Assembly (NCBI GenBank): GCA_052161625.1
Contig: CP197412.1
Length of the DNA stretch: 64,000 nt
DNA from: JBKCUI01 sp052161625
Lineage (GTDB): Bacteria; Planctomycetota; Planctomycetia; Pirellulales; Pirellulaceae
Reading direction: 5' to 3' (one strand)
Below the pieces are notes generated by a model. The model was not told where the DNA came from, searched no databases, and saw only the letters and a program-made list of their open reading frames with translations. The position numbers and the translations under genes were made by a program. Of the stretch, positions 63,656-64,000 are shown piece by piece (the stretch's first letter is position 1; each line of letters begins with the position of its first letter).

Positions 63656-63928
63656 CCGGCTTCACGTCTGCGTGATCGCTTGGATGCTGCCGGCAACGAC
63701 TACAGCTATACGCTCAAGGCTGATCCTCGCTTCCTCGATTGGGCCAGTGCAACCAAGCGAGGTGCGAAGAGTTACCAGACCGCGTTGTTCTTTAATACCC
63801 ATGCGACAAGTCAGCGACTGCAGGAATGGTTCACGCAGAACAAGCAACGAGCGGCGCTCAAGGAGAGTTGTGAGTTCCAGCGTTTGCGACAGCAATCGAT
63901 CGAAAGGCGTTTGGACGACTTCGCTTGA
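63656..63928 (+). CDS. Possible 3' fragment of an unidentified gene
   Basis: The plus frame from 63656 (no ATG) to a stop at 63928 has codon use typical of a real gene and codes about 90 residues with a helical end (RLQEWFTQNKQRAALKESCE). The first usable start is TTG 63680. No family is recognised. A minus-strand frame (63662-63982, starting ATG, MNEPPKKDEDERF) covers the same bases and is about equally protein-like; only one can be right. It may be debris from another element. Confidence 0.3.
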   Translation, partial: PASRLRDRLDAAGNDYSYTLKADPRFLDWASATKRGAKSYQTALFFNTHATSQRLQEWFTQNKQRAALKESCEFQRLRQQSIERRLDDFA

Positions 63929-64000
63929 GTCATCCCCCGGCAGAAAGCGTTCGTCCTCATCTTTTTTTGGTGGCTCGTTCATTCGCTCAATATAGCATCA

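Overview
The window looks like chromosomal DNA of a planctomycete, most likely in or near the Pirellulaceae. The pointers are a secreted formylglycine sulfatase, a fragment of a DUF1553 (PSD1-type) protein, an MJ0042 zinc-ribbon fusion, a membrane protein beginning with an NPYQA motif, a eukaryote-like UDP-sugar pyrophosphorylase, several secreted Gly/Pro-rich proteins, a Tad-pilus gene set and an RHS-core mini-protein with its own signal peptide. This assignment rests on family knowledge only; no search was run.

Bases 1-54,450 are mainly conserved genes, densely packed on both strands. They hold: a TPR protein entering from the left, miaE, a secreted esterase and thiC; rlmN-apbE, a small Cys-pair protein and a glycerate kinase; a LolD-like ATPase, a sulfatase, manC, a UDPGP-family pyrophosphorylase and a secreted FKBP isomerase; a zinc alcohol dehydrogenase; cobT preceded by the Tad genes cpaB-cpaC-cpaE; a secreted protein ending in about 22 GPGAG-type pentapeptides; a disordered Arg/Asp/Ser-rich protein; tdk, an ABC ATPase, an EamA transporter and a polytopic membrane protein; a CBS-regulated family II pyrophosphatase divergent from thrS; ftsK divergent from truB; a five-gene Exb/Tol-type operon with two TPR proteins; larC, an N-acetylneuraminate-lyase-like enzyme, an AIM24-type protein, polX-nadD, an RlmM-like methyltransferase, infA and a large secreted protein.

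From about 54.8 kb to the right edge the window becomes accessory, visibly more A/T-rich and rich in debris. A truncated DUF1553 gene and an IS66-like scrap abut a decayed copy of an insertion-sequence right end. The same right end has cut off an AbiEii-like nucleotidyltransferase toxin, while its AbiEi-like partner and an operator-flanked promoter remain. A Fic protein and an almost complete second copy of the insertion sequence follow.

Rightmost is the least explained unit: three genes on the minus strand joined by two ATGA stop/start overlaps. They encode a membrane-anchored transglutaminase-like protein, a secreted 222-residue RHS-core protein with 11 cysteines, and a secreted leucine-rich-repeat-like protein. 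I regard this operon as the best candidate for an undescribed system; its function is not known to me.
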